64,000 nucleotides of DNA from Gammaproteobacteria bacterium (GTDB lineage: Bacteria > Pseudomonadota > Gammaproteobacteria > JACKNK01). A program made the position numbers and the translations under genes. The notes beneath the pieces are model-generated. The model worked only from the letters and a program-made list of their open reading frames with translations. It was not told the origin of the DNA and searched no databases. This document shows positions 8,296 through 17,137 of this stretch, piece after piece. The stretch spans positions 53,164 through 117,163 of the forward strand of contig JACKNJ010000009.1 in the NCBI GenBank assembly GCA_024234895.1. Direction: 5' to 3'. Position 1 is the stretch's first letter. Every line of letters starts with the position of its first letter.

Positions 8296-9261
8296 TTGAT
8301 CCTCGCCGGCGACATCGGCGGCACCAAGACGGTCATTGCCTGGTACGACGACGATCGGATCGAGCGACGCCGCAAGGTCTACGAGAGCCGATCCTTCCCC
8401 GGGCTGGAAGCGATCCTGTTCGACTTTCTGGAGAAGGCGCCGACACCGGACGCCGCCGGCTTCGGCATCGCCGGGCCGGTGCGTCACGGCATGTGCGATG
8501 CCACCAATCTCCCCTGGTCGGTCAGTGAAGCCTCCATCGCCGACGTGTGCGGCACCGACCGGGTCCGCCTCGTCAACGATCTGGTCGCGACGGCGCACGG
8601 GCTGCTGAGTCTTCCGCCGGACGCCTTTGTCGAACTCAATCCGGCCCGCCCCGCCCGCGACCCGGACGGGCCCATCGCGGTGCTCGCCGCCGGAACCGGT
8701 CTGGGCGAGGCGATCGTCTGCCGGGCCGGTGGCCACGTCACCGCCCTGCCGACCGAGGGCGGGCATACCGATTTCGCGCCGCGCGACGCCCGCGACGACC
8801 GACTGCTCGCGCACCTGCGCACGCTATATCCGGAGCACGTCAGCAACGAACGGGTCATTTCCGGTCTCGGGATTCCGTTGCTGTATGACTTCCTCAAGGC
8901 CGAATCCACGTTCGCCGAGAACGCCGAACTCGCCGCCGCGCTCGCTGACGGCGAGGGTGCGGCAGCCATCGGCCGGCACGCCCTGGCCGGCGACCCGCTG
9001 GCGCGCGCGACCATCGACTGGTTCTGCTCGCTGTACGGCGCCGAGGCCGGCAACCTGGCGCTGAAGACGCTCGCCACGGGCGGGGTGATCCTCGGCGGCG
9101 GCATCGCACCGAAGCTGCTGCCGATCCTGCGTTCGGGCGGCTTCTGGGAGGCCTTCACCGCCAAGGGCCGCTTCCGCGATCTGCTCGCGGGCCTGTCGGT
9201 GCGCGTCTGCCTCGAACAGGACGCCGCGCTGCGCGGCGCGGCGGCAATCGCCACCCACTGA
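8296..9261 (+). CDS. glk: Glucokinase (Glk family)
   Basis: The 321-residue cytoplasmic enzyme phosphorylates glucose with ATP. It begins with the phosphate-1 loop LAGDIGGTKT. It continues with LVNDLVATAHGLL around the sugar-binding Asn-Asp, then GTGLGEA and the glucose-contacting TEGGHTDFAPRD and ERVISGLG motifs of the Glk (not ROK) family. The start is a TTG at 8296 with GGAG seven bases upstream; the nearby ATG at 8291 is out of frame and stops at once. In an autotroph it probably serves turnover of stored glycogen or sugar for cell-wall precursors, which is inference. Confidence 0.92.
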   Translation: MILAGDIGGTKTVIAWYDDDRIERRRKVYESRSFPGLEAILFDFLEKAPTPDAAGFGIAGPVRHGMCDATNLPWSVSEASIADVCGTDRVRLVNDLVATAHGLLSLPPDAFVELNPARPARDPDGPIAVLAAGTGLGEAIVCRAGGHVTALPTEGGHTDFAPRDARDDRLLAHLRTLYPEHVSNERVISGLGIPLLYDFLKAESTFAENAELAAALADGEGAAAIGRHALAGDPLARATIDWFCSLYGAEAGNLALKTLATGGVILGGGIAPKLLPILRSGGFWEAFTAKGRFRDLLAGLSVRVCLEQDAALRGAAAIATH

Positions 9262-9275
9262 CGCACCCAGCACGG

Positions 9276-9331
9276 ACTTCGACTCCGCTCAGCCAGCGGC
9301 CCCGTCCCGCTGGCTGCGCGGAGTCGATGCC
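9276..9331. repeat. Palindromic repeat, TTCGACTCCGCTCAGCC type
   Basis: Arms at 9279-9299 and 9307-9327 are complementary over 21 bases with one mismatch. The same arm sequence recurs at 29147-29205. It lies between glk and the TraB-family gene. Confidence 0.8.
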
Positions 9332-9367
9332 AGCCTCGCGCACATGGCCCCGCTATACTCGCCGCCC

Positions 9368-10570
9368 ATGTCGGAACCCATCCAGAAACTCACCCTCGGC
9401 GACACCCACCTCACCCTGCTCGGCACCGCGCACGTCTCGCGCGCCAGCGCCGACGCCGTCACCCGGGAATTGAACGAAGGCGACTACGACGCGGTCGCGG
9501 TCGAGCTCTGTCCGAGCCGCTACGCCGCCATCGTCGACCCGGACGCGATGGCGCGCATGGACCTGTTCCAGGTACTCCGCGAGGGCAAGGGGACCATGGT
9601 CATCGCCAGCCTCGCGCTGGGCGCCTACCAGCAACGTCTGGCCGAGCAGTTCGGCATCGAACCCGGCGCCGAGATGCGCGCGGCGGTCGACCACGCCCTC
9701 GAACACCACAAGCCCGTCTGGCTGATCGACCGCGAGGTCGGCACCACCCTCAAGCGCGTCTATCGCGGCATGCCGTGGTGGCGGCGCTTCGAGCTGCTGT
9801 CCTCGCTGCTCGCCTCGGTGGTCTCCAAGGAGGAGGTCCGCGAAGACGAGATCGAGCGCATCAAGGACGGCGACATGCTCGAATCCGCGTTCGCGCAGTT
9901 CGCCGACCAGGAGCGGGAGCTGTTCGAGACCCTGATCGTCGAACGCGACCGCTACATGGCCGCGCGCATCCTCAAGGAGATGGCCGACAGCGACGCCCGC
10001 AACGTGCTGGTCGTGCTCGGTGCCGGCCACCTGCGCGGCATCGACACCGAATTGCGCGGGCAGGCCGTCGGCGATGCCGCCCACCACGAACGCGTCATCG
10101 GCGAACTGGAACACGTGCCGACCGGAGCCCGCTGGTGGCGCTGGCTGCCGTGGCTGATCGTCGCGCTGGTGCTGGTCGGCTTCGGCATCGGCTTCCAGCG
10201 CAGTCCGGAGCTTGGCTGGAATCTGGTCGTCGAATGGGTGTTGATCAACGGCGGTCTGGCCGCGCTCGGTGCCTTGCTCGCGCTGGCCCACCCGCTGACC
10301 GTGATCGGCGCCTTCCTGGCCGCGCCGCTGACCTCGCTGAATCCCACCGTCGGCGCCGGCATGGTCACCGCCGGTATCGAGATCTGGCTACGCAAGCCGC
10401 GCGTCGGCGACTTCTCCGCGCTGCGTCACGACACCACCGGGCTTGGCGGCTGGTGGCGCAACCGCGTCGCACGCACGCTGCTGGTGTTCCTGTTCAGCAC
10501 CGTCGGCTCGGCGATCGGCACCTACGTGGCCGGTTACCGCATCTTCGACCAACTCACCGGAGCGTCCTGA
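9368..10570 (+). CDS. TraB/PrgY-family membrane protein
   Basis: The 400-residue protein has an N-terminal TraB domain. It opens with LTLLGTAHVSRASADAV and the VELCPSRY segment and continues with a conserved ERDRYMAARI helix and VVLGAGHLRGI. Four hydrophobic helices fill the C-terminal third (about residues 255-395). TraB/PrgY homologues are membrane proteins with a metalloprotease-like (Tiki/EreA) fold; in enterococci PrgY blocks pheromone activity, but the role in proteobacteria is unknown. The ATG at 9368 is preferred to the in-frame ATG at 9344 because homology starts there. It also sits eight bases after a TATACT hexamer, which may be a -10 box giving a leaderless message. The stop overlaps the next start by one base. 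Confidence 0.85.
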   Translation: MSEPIQKLTLGDTHLTLLGTAHVSRASADAVTRELNEGDYDAVAVELCPSRYAAIVDPDAMARMDLFQVLREGKGTMVIASLALGAYQQRLAEQFGIEPGAEMRAAVDHALEHHKPVWLIDREVGTTLKRVYRGMPWWRRFELLSSLLASVVSKEEVREDEIERIKDGDMLESAFAQFADQERELFETLIVERDRYMAARILKEMADSDARNVLVVLGAGHLRGIDTELRGQAVGDAAHHERVIGELEHVPTGARWWRWLPWLIVALVLVGFGIGFQRSPELGWNLVVEWVLINGGLAALGALLALAHPLTVIGAFLAAPLTSLNPTVGAGMVTAGIEIWLRKPRVGDFSALRHDTTGLGGWWRNRVARTLLVFLFSTVGSAIGTYVAGYRIFDQLTGAS

Positions 10571-10932
10571 TGGTCGGCAAGGTTCTCTTCGCCCTCATCC
10601 TGCTATTGGTCATCGCGGTGGTGATCGCGCGCGGCAAGAAGCGCCCACCCTCCGGATCGTCCGCCTCCCAGGCCAGCGAACCGAAGGCCAGCATTGCCCG
10701 CCAGACGGCCTGGATATTCATCGGCATCGTGCTGGTCACCAGCCTGATCGGCCTCGTCTGGCAATGGCAGGACCGCCAGCAGGAAGTCACCGTCGCCGTG
10801 GTCGACACCGTGACCGGCAAGACCACCGAATACCGCTCGCGCGCCAACCTCGTCGAGGACCGCCGTTTCGAGACCCTGGACGGTCGCCGCATCCAGGTCG
10901 CCGACAACGAGCGCATCGAAGTCCGGAAGTGA
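10570..10932 (+). CDS. Small two-helix membrane protein
   Basis: This 120-residue protein begins at an ATG that shares one base with the TGA of the TraB-family gene, so the two are translationally coupled. It has two hydrophobic helices at about residues 5-17 and 46-63, separated by a basic, serine-rich linker. A C-terminal hydrophilic tail of about 55 residues contains the repeated-looking segments VDTVTGKTTEYRSRANLVED and DGRRIQVADNERIEV. No known domain was recognised. Its constant linkage to a TraB homologue here suggests a partner role at the inner membrane. Confidence 0.75.
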   Translation: MVGKVLFALILLLVIAVVIARGKKRPPSGSSASQASEPKASIARQTAWIFIGIVLVTSLIGLVWQWQDRQQEVTVAVVDTVTGKTTEYRSRANLVEDRRFETLDGRRIQVADNERIEVRK

Positions 10933-10946
10933 CCTCGATCCGCTTT

Positions 10947-11043
10947 ATTAGCCGCAAATGGACGCGAATAACCGCAAATATCCGCAAACACAGCATTTTT
11001 ATTTGCGTTCATTCGCGGTGATTTGCGTTGATTTGCGGCTAAT
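10947..11043. repeat. AT-rich imperfect palindrome built of GCCGCAAAT-like units
   Basis: The outer 13 bases, ATTAGCCGCAAAT and ATTTGCGGCTAAT, are perfectly complementary. The interior consists of degenerate units of the CGCAAAT/CGCGAAT kind on both arms. It lies between the small membrane protein and recG and ends only 21 bases before recG's start, so it could act as a transcription or translation modulator. Confidence 0.75.
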
Positions 11044-11064
11044 CGACGGTTGGCAGGGCCACTG

Positions 11065-13158
11065 ATGGCCGCGCCGCGCCCGCCGCTGCACGAGACGCCG
11101 CTGACCGCGCTCAAGGGCGTCGGGCCGAAGATGCTGGAGAAGCTGGCCAAGATCGGCCTGCGCAATGTCCAGGACGTGCTCTTCCACCTGCCGCTGCGCT
11201 ATCAGGACCGCACCCGCGTCGCGCGCATCGGCAGCCTGCGGCCGGGCGAGGAGGTCAGCATCGACTGCGTGGTCGAGCAGAGCAGCGAGATCATGCGCCG
11301 TCGCCGCATGCTGGTGGTGCGGGTCTCCGACGGCAGCGGCTGGCTGACACTGCGCCTGTTCCATTTCAGCCGCGCGCAGGCCGCGAATTATCACAAGGGC
11401 GCGCAACTGCGCTGTTTCGGCGAGGTCCGCCCCGGCCCCAACGGCCTGGAGATGGTCCACCCGGAAACCCGCCGCATCGACGACGCCACCCCGCCGCCGG
11501 ACGACGACGCGCTGACCCCGATCTACCCGACCACCGAAGGCGTCCACCAGCTCACCCTGCGCAGCCTGACCGATCAGGCCCTCGAAATGCTCCGCACCGG
11601 CGGTCGCGTCGACGAACTGCTGCCCGCATCGCTGCGCGCCCGTTATCACCTCGATGACCTGAGCGACGCGCTGCATTACGTGCATCGACCGCCCAAGGAA
11701 GCCGAACTGCACCTGCTCGGCGAAGGCACCCACCCCGCACAACGCCGCCTTGCGTTCGAGGAACTGCTGGCGCACGCGCTCAGCCTGCGCCTGCTGCGGC
11801 AACAGACCCAACGCAACCCCGCCCCCGAGATTCGCGGCACCGGCGCGCTGGCCACGCAATTGCTCGACCGCCTGCCGTTCAAACCCACGGGCGCGCAGGC
11901 TCGCGTGATCGCCGAGACCGTCAGCGACATGCAGCGCGCTTGGCCGATGCAGCGTCTGGTGCAGGGCGACGTCGGTTCCGGCAAGACGCTGGTCGCGGTG
12001 GTCGTCGCCTTGCATGCCGTCGAGGCCGGCTTCCAGGCCGTGGTCATGGCCCCGACCGAACTGCTCGCCGAGCAGCATTACCAGAATTTCCGCACCTGGC
12101 TGGACCCGCTCGGCATCCCGGTCGCCTGGCTGTCCGGCAAACAGAAAGGCACCGCCCGCCGCGCCGCACTGGAAGGCATCAAGGAGGGCCACGCCCGCGT
12201 CATCGTCGGCACCCATGCGCTGTTTCAGAACGACGTCGAGTTCGACGATCTCGGCCTGGTCATCATCGACGAGCAGCACCGCTTCGGCGTGCACCAGCGC
12301 CTCGCCCTGCGCGAGAAAGGCGCGCGTGACGGTCGCTACCCGCACCAGCTGATCATGACCGCGACACCGATCCCGCGAACCCTGGCGATGACCGCCTACG
12401 CCGACCTCGACGTCTCGGTGATCGACGAACTCCCGCCGGGTCGCAGCCCGGTGACCACCGTGGTGATCCCCGACGCCCGCCGCGAGGAGGTCATGACCCG
12501 CATCCGAGCCGCCTGCGACCAGGGCCGCCAGGCCTACTGGGTGTGCACGCTGATCGAGGAATCCGAAGCCTTGCAGGCGCAGGCCGCCGAGGACACCGCG
12601 CGCATCCTCGCCGAGACCCTGCCCGACATCCGCGTCGCCCTCGTCCACGGGCGCATGAAGCCGGCGGAAAAGGAGGCCGAGATGGCCGCCTTCAAGGCCG
12701 GCACCACCGGCCTGCTGGTCGCCACCACCGTCATCGAGGTCGGCGTCGATGTCCCCAACGCCAGCCTGATGGTCATCGAAAACGCGGAGCGCCTCGGCCT
12801 CGCCCAGCTCCACCAGCTGCGCGGCCGCGTCGGGCGCGGCACCGCCGCCTCCGCGTGCGTGCTGATGTATCACCCGCCGCTGTCCGACGGCGCCAAGGAA
12901 CGCCTGGGCGTGATGCGCGAAAGCAGCGACGGCTTTGTGATCGCCCAGAAGGACCTGGAAATCCGTGGCCCCGGCGAAGTGCTCGGCACCCGCCAGACCG
13001 GCATGGTCCAGTTCCGCATCGCCGACCTCAGCCGCGACGCCCACCTCCTCGACGCCGCCCGCGACGCCGCCGACGCCTTCCTCGACCTGCCGTCAGCCGA
13101 CCCCGCCCCGCTCCTCGCCCGCTGGCTCGGCGACGGCGTCCGCTACGGCGACGTGTAG
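11065..13158 (+). CDS. recG: ATP-dependent DNA helicase RecG
   Basis: RecG reverses stalled replication forks and processes Holliday junctions. The 697-residue product is close to the Escherichia coli length (693). It contains the N-terminal wedge domain (PLRYQDRTRV), helicase motif I GDVGSGKT, motif II DEQHRFGV, motif III MTATPIPRTLAMT and motif VI LRGRVGRG. A C-terminal QTGMVQFRIADL region is also present. The ATG at 11065 is used; a TTG five codons earlier is also in frame. No spoT, rpoZ or other common recG neighbours are present; instead the gene is flanked on both sides by palindromic repeats. Confidence 0.97.
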   Translation: MAAPRPPLHETPLTALKGVGPKMLEKLAKIGLRNVQDVLFHLPLRYQDRTRVARIGSLRPGEEVSIDCVVEQSSEIMRRRRMLVVRVSDGSGWLTLRLFHFSRAQAANYHKGAQLRCFGEVRPGPNGLEMVHPETRRIDDATPPPDDDALTPIYPTTEGVHQLTLRSLTDQALEMLRTGGRVDELLPASLRARYHLDDLSDALHYVHRPPKEAELHLLGEGTHPAQRRLAFEELLAHALSLRLLRQQTQRNPAPEIRGTGALATQLLDRLPFKPTGAQARVIAETVSDMQRAWPMQRLVQGDVGSGKTLVAVVVALHAVEAGFQAVVMAPTELLAEQHYQNFRTWLDPLGIPVAWLSGKQKGTARRAALEGIKEGHARVIVGTHALFQNDVEFDDLGLVIIDEQHRFGVHQRLALREKGARDGRYPHQLIMTATPIPRTLAMTAYADLDVSVIDELPPGRSPVTTVVIPDARREEVMTRIRAACDQGRQAYWVCTLIEESEALQAQAAEDTARILAETLPDIRVALVHGRMKPAEKEAEMAAFKAGTTGLLVATTVIEVGVDVPNASLMVIENAERLGLAQLHQLRGRVGRGTAASACVLMYHPPLSDGAKERLGVMRESSDGFVIAQKDLEIRGPGEVLGTRQTGMVQFRIADLSRDAHLLDAARDAADAFLDLPSADPAPLLARWLGDGVRYGDV

Positions 13159-13176
13159 CTGACAGCAACAGCTTTC

Positions 13177-13210
13177 AACGCAGAGACGCGGAGATCGCAG
13201 AGGGCGCAGG
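13177..13210. repeat. Low-complexity GCAGAG-type repeat
   Basis: A run of degenerate CGCAGAG/CGCGGAG units directly follows recG. It has the look of a decayed intergenic repeat; no function can be assigned. Confidence 0.45.
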
Positions 13211-13254
13211 GTGTATTAGGTTTCACCCGGCATCTGCCCGGAGCCAGACCATTT

Positions 13255-13333
13255 GTAGGGGGGATAAGCCGAAGGCGCATCCACCATGATGAGCGTATTC
13301 ATGGTGGATGCGCCTTCGGCTTATCCCCCCTAC
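13255..13333. repeat. Long perfect palindrome bounded by GTAGG and CCTAC
   Basis: About 34-base arms, starting GTAGGGGGGATAAGCC and ending GGCTTATCCCCCCTAC, pair without mismatch around a short AT-rich loop (near 13290-13298). The stem sequence is unrelated to other GTAGG-bounded repeats in the window, yet the ends are the same. It lies between recG and composite element B. Confidence 0.88.
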
Positions 13334-13349
13334 AACCGAGGCACCAGAC

Positions 13350-13557
13350 AAGACGGGCCGCCGGCTCAATGCCGACGGCCCGTCTTCAATTCCACTTCCC
13401 TCTCCAGGCTGCCAGGGGCCGTCAAGGCCTCCTGAGACCCTTGGCCGCAGGGATGCGGCCGTGGAGCCTACAGGGATGTATTCATGGCGTGTCTCAGGAG
13501 GCCTTGACGGCCCCTGGCAGCCTTACCACCAAACCAGATGATGTCCGCAACATCATC
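13350..13557. repeat. Composite palindromic intergenic element, copy B
   Basis: Three modules seen in copy A recur in the same order. A hairpin with GCCGGC-TCAAT tip lies at 13350-13386. A long inverted repeat has perfect 33-base arms at 13406-13438 and 13491-13523. A right terminal hairpin GATGATGT...ACATCATC lies at 13537-13557. The core between the arms contains GGCCGCAGGGATGCGGCC and a stretch ending GGGATGTATTCATGGC, also found in copy D (inverted). The left terminal hairpin is missing. Confidence 0.85.
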
Positions 13558-13595
13558 AAACCCAATACAGACCACTGTCAGAAGTTTCGAACTCC

Positions 13596-13660
13596 AGTCG
13601 GCCTGAAGGCCGACCCACAATACCTCGCATGAATCGCGGCGGGACGCCGCTCCCTCAGGG
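13596..13660. repeat. Small hairpin plus a solo half of a REP-like repeat
   Basis: GTCGGCC-TGAA-GGCCGAC forms a compact hairpin at 13596-13613. Slightly downstream, the segment around 13636-13655 (CGGCGGGACGCCGCTCCC) matches one arm of the palindrome at 49650-49724 without its partner arm. Confidence 0.55.
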
Positions 13661-13730
13661 GCATGACCCGAATTCGGGGGCCAGGGGGCGAACGGCCCAC
13701 ACCCATTCGCCGCAGGGGTTAAACAAAATC

Positions 13731-13759
13731 CTGCAATCCCAAGCACTTGCAGGTATAGT
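13731..13759 (+). promoter_or_regulatory. Candidate sigma-70 promoter of the DEAD-box helicase gene
   Basis: TATAGT at 13754-13759 matches the -10 consensus in five of six positions. CTGCAA at 13731-13736 is a weak -35, 17 bases upstream. Transcription from here would give a 5' leader of about 160 bases before the helicase ATG, as is common for cold-shock RNA helicase genes. Confidence 0.45.
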
Positions 13760-13927
13760 TGCGAACCCTCTCTGCGGTATGCCGACCGCGTGCGGTGTTC
13801 AAACGGTGAATTCGGCCCCCTTGGCCAATGGCGAGCGACCACGCTCCGACGGCCCCCAACCTGTGTGCAAGGCTCATCTCCAATGGGCCTCGAACCTGTC
13901 CATTGATCCCTTTGTCATGGGTATGAG

Positions 13928-16231
13928 ATGTCCTCGGAAACCAATCTGACCTTCCAGCAGTTGGCGCTTGCCGCGCCGATCCTCCAGGCCGTTGAAGAAA
14001 TCGGCTATGAAACCCCCTCCGCGATCCAGGCGCAGGCGATCCCGCCGCTGCTCGAGGGTCGCGACCTGCTCGGGCAGGCGCAAACCGGCACCGGCAAGAC
14101 CGCCGCGTTCGCCCTGCCGCTGCTCTCGCGCATCGACCTCACCCAGAAGTTTCCGCAACTGCTGGTGCTCACCCCGACCCGCGAACTCGCGATCCAGGTC
14201 GCCGAGGCTTTACAGACCTACGCGCGCCATCTTCCCGATTTCCATGTGCTGCCGGTATACGGCGGCCAGGGCATGAGCCTCCAGCTTCGCCAGCTCAAGC
14301 GCGGCGTGCATGTCGTGGTCGGCACCCCGGGCCGCATCCAGGACCATCTCGATCGCGGCACCCTGCAGCTCAACGGCCTCAAGGCCGTGGTCCTCGACGA
14401 GGCCGACGAGATGCTGCGCATGGGCTTCATCGACGACGTCAACGCGATCCTCGAACACACCCCGGCCGACCGTCAGGTCGCATTGTTCTCGGCCACGATG
14501 CCGCCGCAGATCGCCAAGGTCGCGCGCACCCATCTGAAGGACCCGGTGGAGATCAAGATCGCCACCAAGACCAGCACCGTCGAGACCATCACCCAGCGTT
14601 ACTGGCAGGTGCGCGGCATCCACAAGCTCGATGCGCTGACCCGGATGCTCGAGGTCGAGAACTTCTCCGCGATCATCATCTTCGTGCGCACCAAGACGTC
14701 GACCCTGGACCTGGCCGAGAAGCTGGAGGCACGCGGTTTCGCCGCCGCCGCGCTGAACGGCGACATGAATCAGGCGCAGCGTGAAATGACCGTCGACCGC
14801 CTGCGCAACGGCGGCCTCGACATCGTCATCGCCACCGACGTGGCCGCGCGCGGCCTCGACGTGGAGCGCATCTCGCACGTCATCAACTACGACATCCCGA
14901 CCGATACCGAGGCCTACGTGCACCGCATCGGTCGCACCGGGCGCGCCGGGCGCGAGGGGCAGGCGATCCTGTTCGTGTCGCCGCGTGAGCGCCGCCTGCT
15001 GGCCGCGATCGAGAAGGCGACCCGCCAGAAGATCACCGAGATGACCCTGCCCACGCACGCCGAGGTGCAGGACAAGCGCGTCGGTCGCTTCAAGGAGACC
15101 GTGCTCGCCGCGATCGAATCCGAGGAACTGGAGAGCTTCGAGGAGATCGTCGCCGAATTGCAGGCGGAGACCGACATCGGTCTGTCCGAGATCGCCGCCG
15201 CACTGGCCTTCCTCGCCCAGAGGGACCGCCCGCTGAGCGGCTTCGAGGACGCCAAGACGGCGCCGACCGAGGATGCCGGCAAGCCGGCCCGCAAGGAATT
15301 CGTCGAACGCGCGCCCGAGGAAGGCATGCGCAGCTACTGGGTAGATGTCGGCCGCCGTAACGGCTTGAAGCCTGGCAACATCGTCGGCGCCATCGCGAAC
15401 GAGGCCAACCTTGAAGCCAAACAGATCGGCCACATCAAGATCCAGGATTTCTGGAGCTTCGTGGACCTGCCCGACGACCTGGACCAGGAAGTCATCGATC
15501 ACCTCAGCACCGTCTGGGTCTGTGGCCGCGAACTGGCGATCAAGCCGGCCGACGAGGTCGATCTGAACGCGCTGCCGAAGCAGAAACCCCGGACCGATCG
15601 GGGTGACCGGGCGGATCGTGGTGACCGTGGCGACCGGGGCGGTCGTCCTGAGCGGACCGAGCGACCGAAACGCGATCGCCAGCAGTCCCGCGGCCAGGGC
15701 GATCAGGGCGGGCCGAATCGTGGGGGCGGCAATCCCGGCAAGAGCCGGGGTCGCAACCGCCCGCCGCAGCAGGGCGGCGATGTTCCCGCGCCGGGCAACG
15801 AGGCCGTCTCGTTCAACGACGACAACTTTGGCAACAGCTGGGACTACTCCCAACCGCAGCAACAGCGCCGCACTGGCGGTGGTGGTGCTGGCGGCCGCAA
15901 GGCCGGTGGCCGCAGCAGCGGCGCTGGCCAGAACCAGCAACCTCGTGCCCGCGGTCGCAACAAGGGCGCGCCGCGCGATGACGGCCACGGCGCCAAGGAG
16001 CCTTGGGGGAACAATCCGGCCAGCGGCTATGCGCAGCCCTACGTCGCCGACTACAAGAACGGCGGCGGTTACGCCCCCACGTCAAACCATCAGCCGACGC
16101 TGGCCACCAAGGGCCGCAGCAAGCCGATCGACCCTGAGCAGACCAGTGGCGAAGCACCGCTCAAGCGCGACCGTTCGCGCACGCCGGGCAAATTAAGTGT
16201 CAGCACGAAACGCCGCGACACCGACGAGTGA
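13928..16231 (+). CDS. deaD: DEAD-box ATP-dependent RNA helicase DeaD/CsdA
   Basis: This cytoplasmic RNA helicase probably helps ribosome assembly and mRNA decay, especially in the cold. The 767-residue protein carries the Q motif (FQQLALAAPILQAVEEIGY...AIQ), motif I AQTGTGKT (51-58) and motif II LDEADEML. It also has motif III SATMP and the C-terminal helicase motifs ARGLDVERISHVINYD and HRIGRTGRAG. A DbpA-like RNA-binding domain follows at about 470-540 (RSYWVDVGRRNGLKPGNIVG). Beyond residue 560 lies a disordered tail of over 200 residues, rich in Arg, Gly, Asp and Gln with RGDR-like repeats. It is longer than in most DeaD proteins (about 600-650) and probably adds nonspecific RNA binding. 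The long leader suggests post-transcriptional control. Confidence 0.95.
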   Translation: MSSETNLTFQQLALAAPILQAVEEIGYETPSAIQAQAIPPLLEGRDLLGQAQTGTGKTAAFALPLLSRIDLTQKFPQLLVLTPTRELAIQVAEALQTYARHLPDFHVLPVYGGQGMSLQLRQLKRGVHVVVGTPGRIQDHLDRGTLQLNGLKAVVLDEADEMLRMGFIDDVNAILEHTPADRQVALFSATMPPQIAKVARTHLKDPVEIKIATKTSTVETITQRYWQVRGIHKLDALTRMLEVENFSAIIIFVRTKTSTLDLAEKLEARGFAAAALNGDMNQAQREMTVDRLRNGGLDIVIATDVAARGLDVERISHVINYDIPTDTEAYVHRIGRTGRAGREGQAILFVSPRERRLLAAIEKATRQKITEMTLPTHAEVQDKRVGRFKETVLAAIESEELESFEEIVAELQAETDIGLSEIAAALAFLAQRDRPLSGFEDAKTAPTEDAGKPARKEFVERAPEEGMRSYWVDVGRRNGLKPGNIVGAIANEANLEAKQIGHIKIQDFWSFVDLPDDLDQEVIDHLSTVWVCGRELAIKPADEVDLNALPKQKPRTDRGDRADRGDRGDRGGRPERTERPKRDRQQSRGQGDQGGPNRGGGNPGKSRGRNRPPQQGGDVPAPGNEAVSFNDDNFGNSWDYSQPQQQRRTGGGGAGGRKAGGRSSGAGQNQQPRARGRNKGAPRDDGHGAKEPWGNNPASGYAQPYVADYKNGGGYAPTSNHQPTLATKGRSKPIDPEQTSGEAPLKRDRSRTPGKLSVSTKRRDTDE

Positions 16232-16271
16232 TGCCCCGCCGACCGGGCGTCGCCCGGTCAAAGTGTGAAAG

Positions 16272-16298
16272 CGCGGCCCCGCACCGCTGGGGGCCGCG
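16272..16298 (-). terminator. Hairpin at the 3' end of the VPLP-anchored protein gene
   Basis: CGCGGCCCC (16272-16280) pairs with GGGGCCGCG (16290-16298). Read leftward it follows the minus-strand stop within 6 bases and is trailed only by a weak CTTTC tract. A second stem, GACCGGGC...GCCCGGTC at 16241-16259, lies just after deaD and may serve the plus strand. Confidence 0.5.
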
Positions 16299-16303
16299 AT
16301 CGA

Positions 16304-17137
16304 TCAAGCCGGCTTGCGCAGGCGGCGCCACACAACCGGCGCCAGCAACAGCCACAACGTGGACGGCAGCGGCACGCTGCTGCCGGTCTCGATGGCCTCG
16401 AAGGTCCAGGTGTTGCCGGACACTTCCCAGACCCCGAACGGCCCTTCGGAGGTTCCACCCGACGCCTTGATGGGATCGTTGGCGTAGCTCGCGTTCATGT
16501 CGATCGTCACCAGCGGCAGCGTGCCGCTCGGCCCGGTCCAGGAATCCGCGCTCAGCACGTTCAGCACGATCTGATCCGGGCCGCTGGTGAACACGGCGGT
16601 CCAGTCGATATCAACACCGAGCACGACGTTGTTGAACCCGAAGATCTCCTCGTAGACGCTCGGACCGGTCTGCTCATAGAACAGGAAACTGCCGCCGCGA
16701 TAGACGCGATGTTCGACGTTGGTTCCCGTGTCGAACCAGTAATCCGTCGCCGAGCCGGTGTCCATGACCAGACCGGAGATGCTCAGCCAGATCGGGTTGC
16801 CATCGTCCGCGGTCACCCCCAGTGAGGACAGGCCATGGCCTGCCGGCGTCGACGCCGCGAACCCGGCGCCACCGCGATGGCCGATATCGTCACCGGTCGT
16901 GAAGTCGAAGGCATCGACTGACGACAGTTCCGTGTAGACGCTCGACAGCTGGGCGTTGTAAGGGTGGGTGATCGGCGACCCGCCCTGATCGTGGATCGGG
17001 TTCTCATTGACCGCACCGTGGCCAATCAGCCCGGAAGGCGGGGTGATGGTGCCGTTGCCAAAGAAGCTCACCACCGCGGCGTGCGCGGGCAGGGCAAGCA
17101 ACGCGGTCAGGAACGTCAAAGATCTCAGGAATGCCAT
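16304..17137 (-). CDS. Exported protein with PEP-CTERM-like VPLP C-terminal anchor
   Basis: The 277-residue protein has a cleavable signal peptide (about residues 1-20, ending LPAHA). It ends in a tripartite sorting tail: VPLPSTLWLLLAPVVWRRL, in which VPLP is followed by a hydrophobic helix and basic residues. This resembles PEP-CTERM (VPxP variant) signals handled by exosortases. The mature part is a beta-rich extracellular domain of about 230 residues without cysteines; no enzymatic motif was recognised. No exosortase is present in the window. A second protein of similar design is at 34687-35619. Surface or extracellular-matrix location is the likely role. Confidence 0.75.
   Translation of the reverse strand: MAFLRSLTFLTALLALPAHAAVVSFFGNGTITPPSGLIGHGAVNENPIHDQGGSPITHPYNAQLSSVYTELSSVDAFDFTTGDDIGHRGGAGFAASTPAGHGLSSLGVTADDGNPIWLSISGLVMDTGSATDYWFDTGTNVEHRVYRGGSFLFYEQTGPSVYEEIFGFNNVVLGVDIDWTAVFTSGPDQIVLNVLSADSWTGPSGTLPLVTIDMNASYANDPIKASGGTSEGPFGVWEVSGNTWTFEAIETGSSVPLPSTLWLLLAPVVWRRLRKPA

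Noticed and set aside
8296..9261. ROK-family sugar kinase or regulator instead of glucokinase
   Set aside because: The TEGGHTDFAPRD and ERVISGLG motifs belong to the Glk family, and ROK cysteine zinc motifs are absent.
13255..13660. Cluster of repeats after recG as a CRISPR array
   Set aside because: Units are palindromes of different sequence, not regularly spaced direct repeats with unique spacers, and there are no cas genes.
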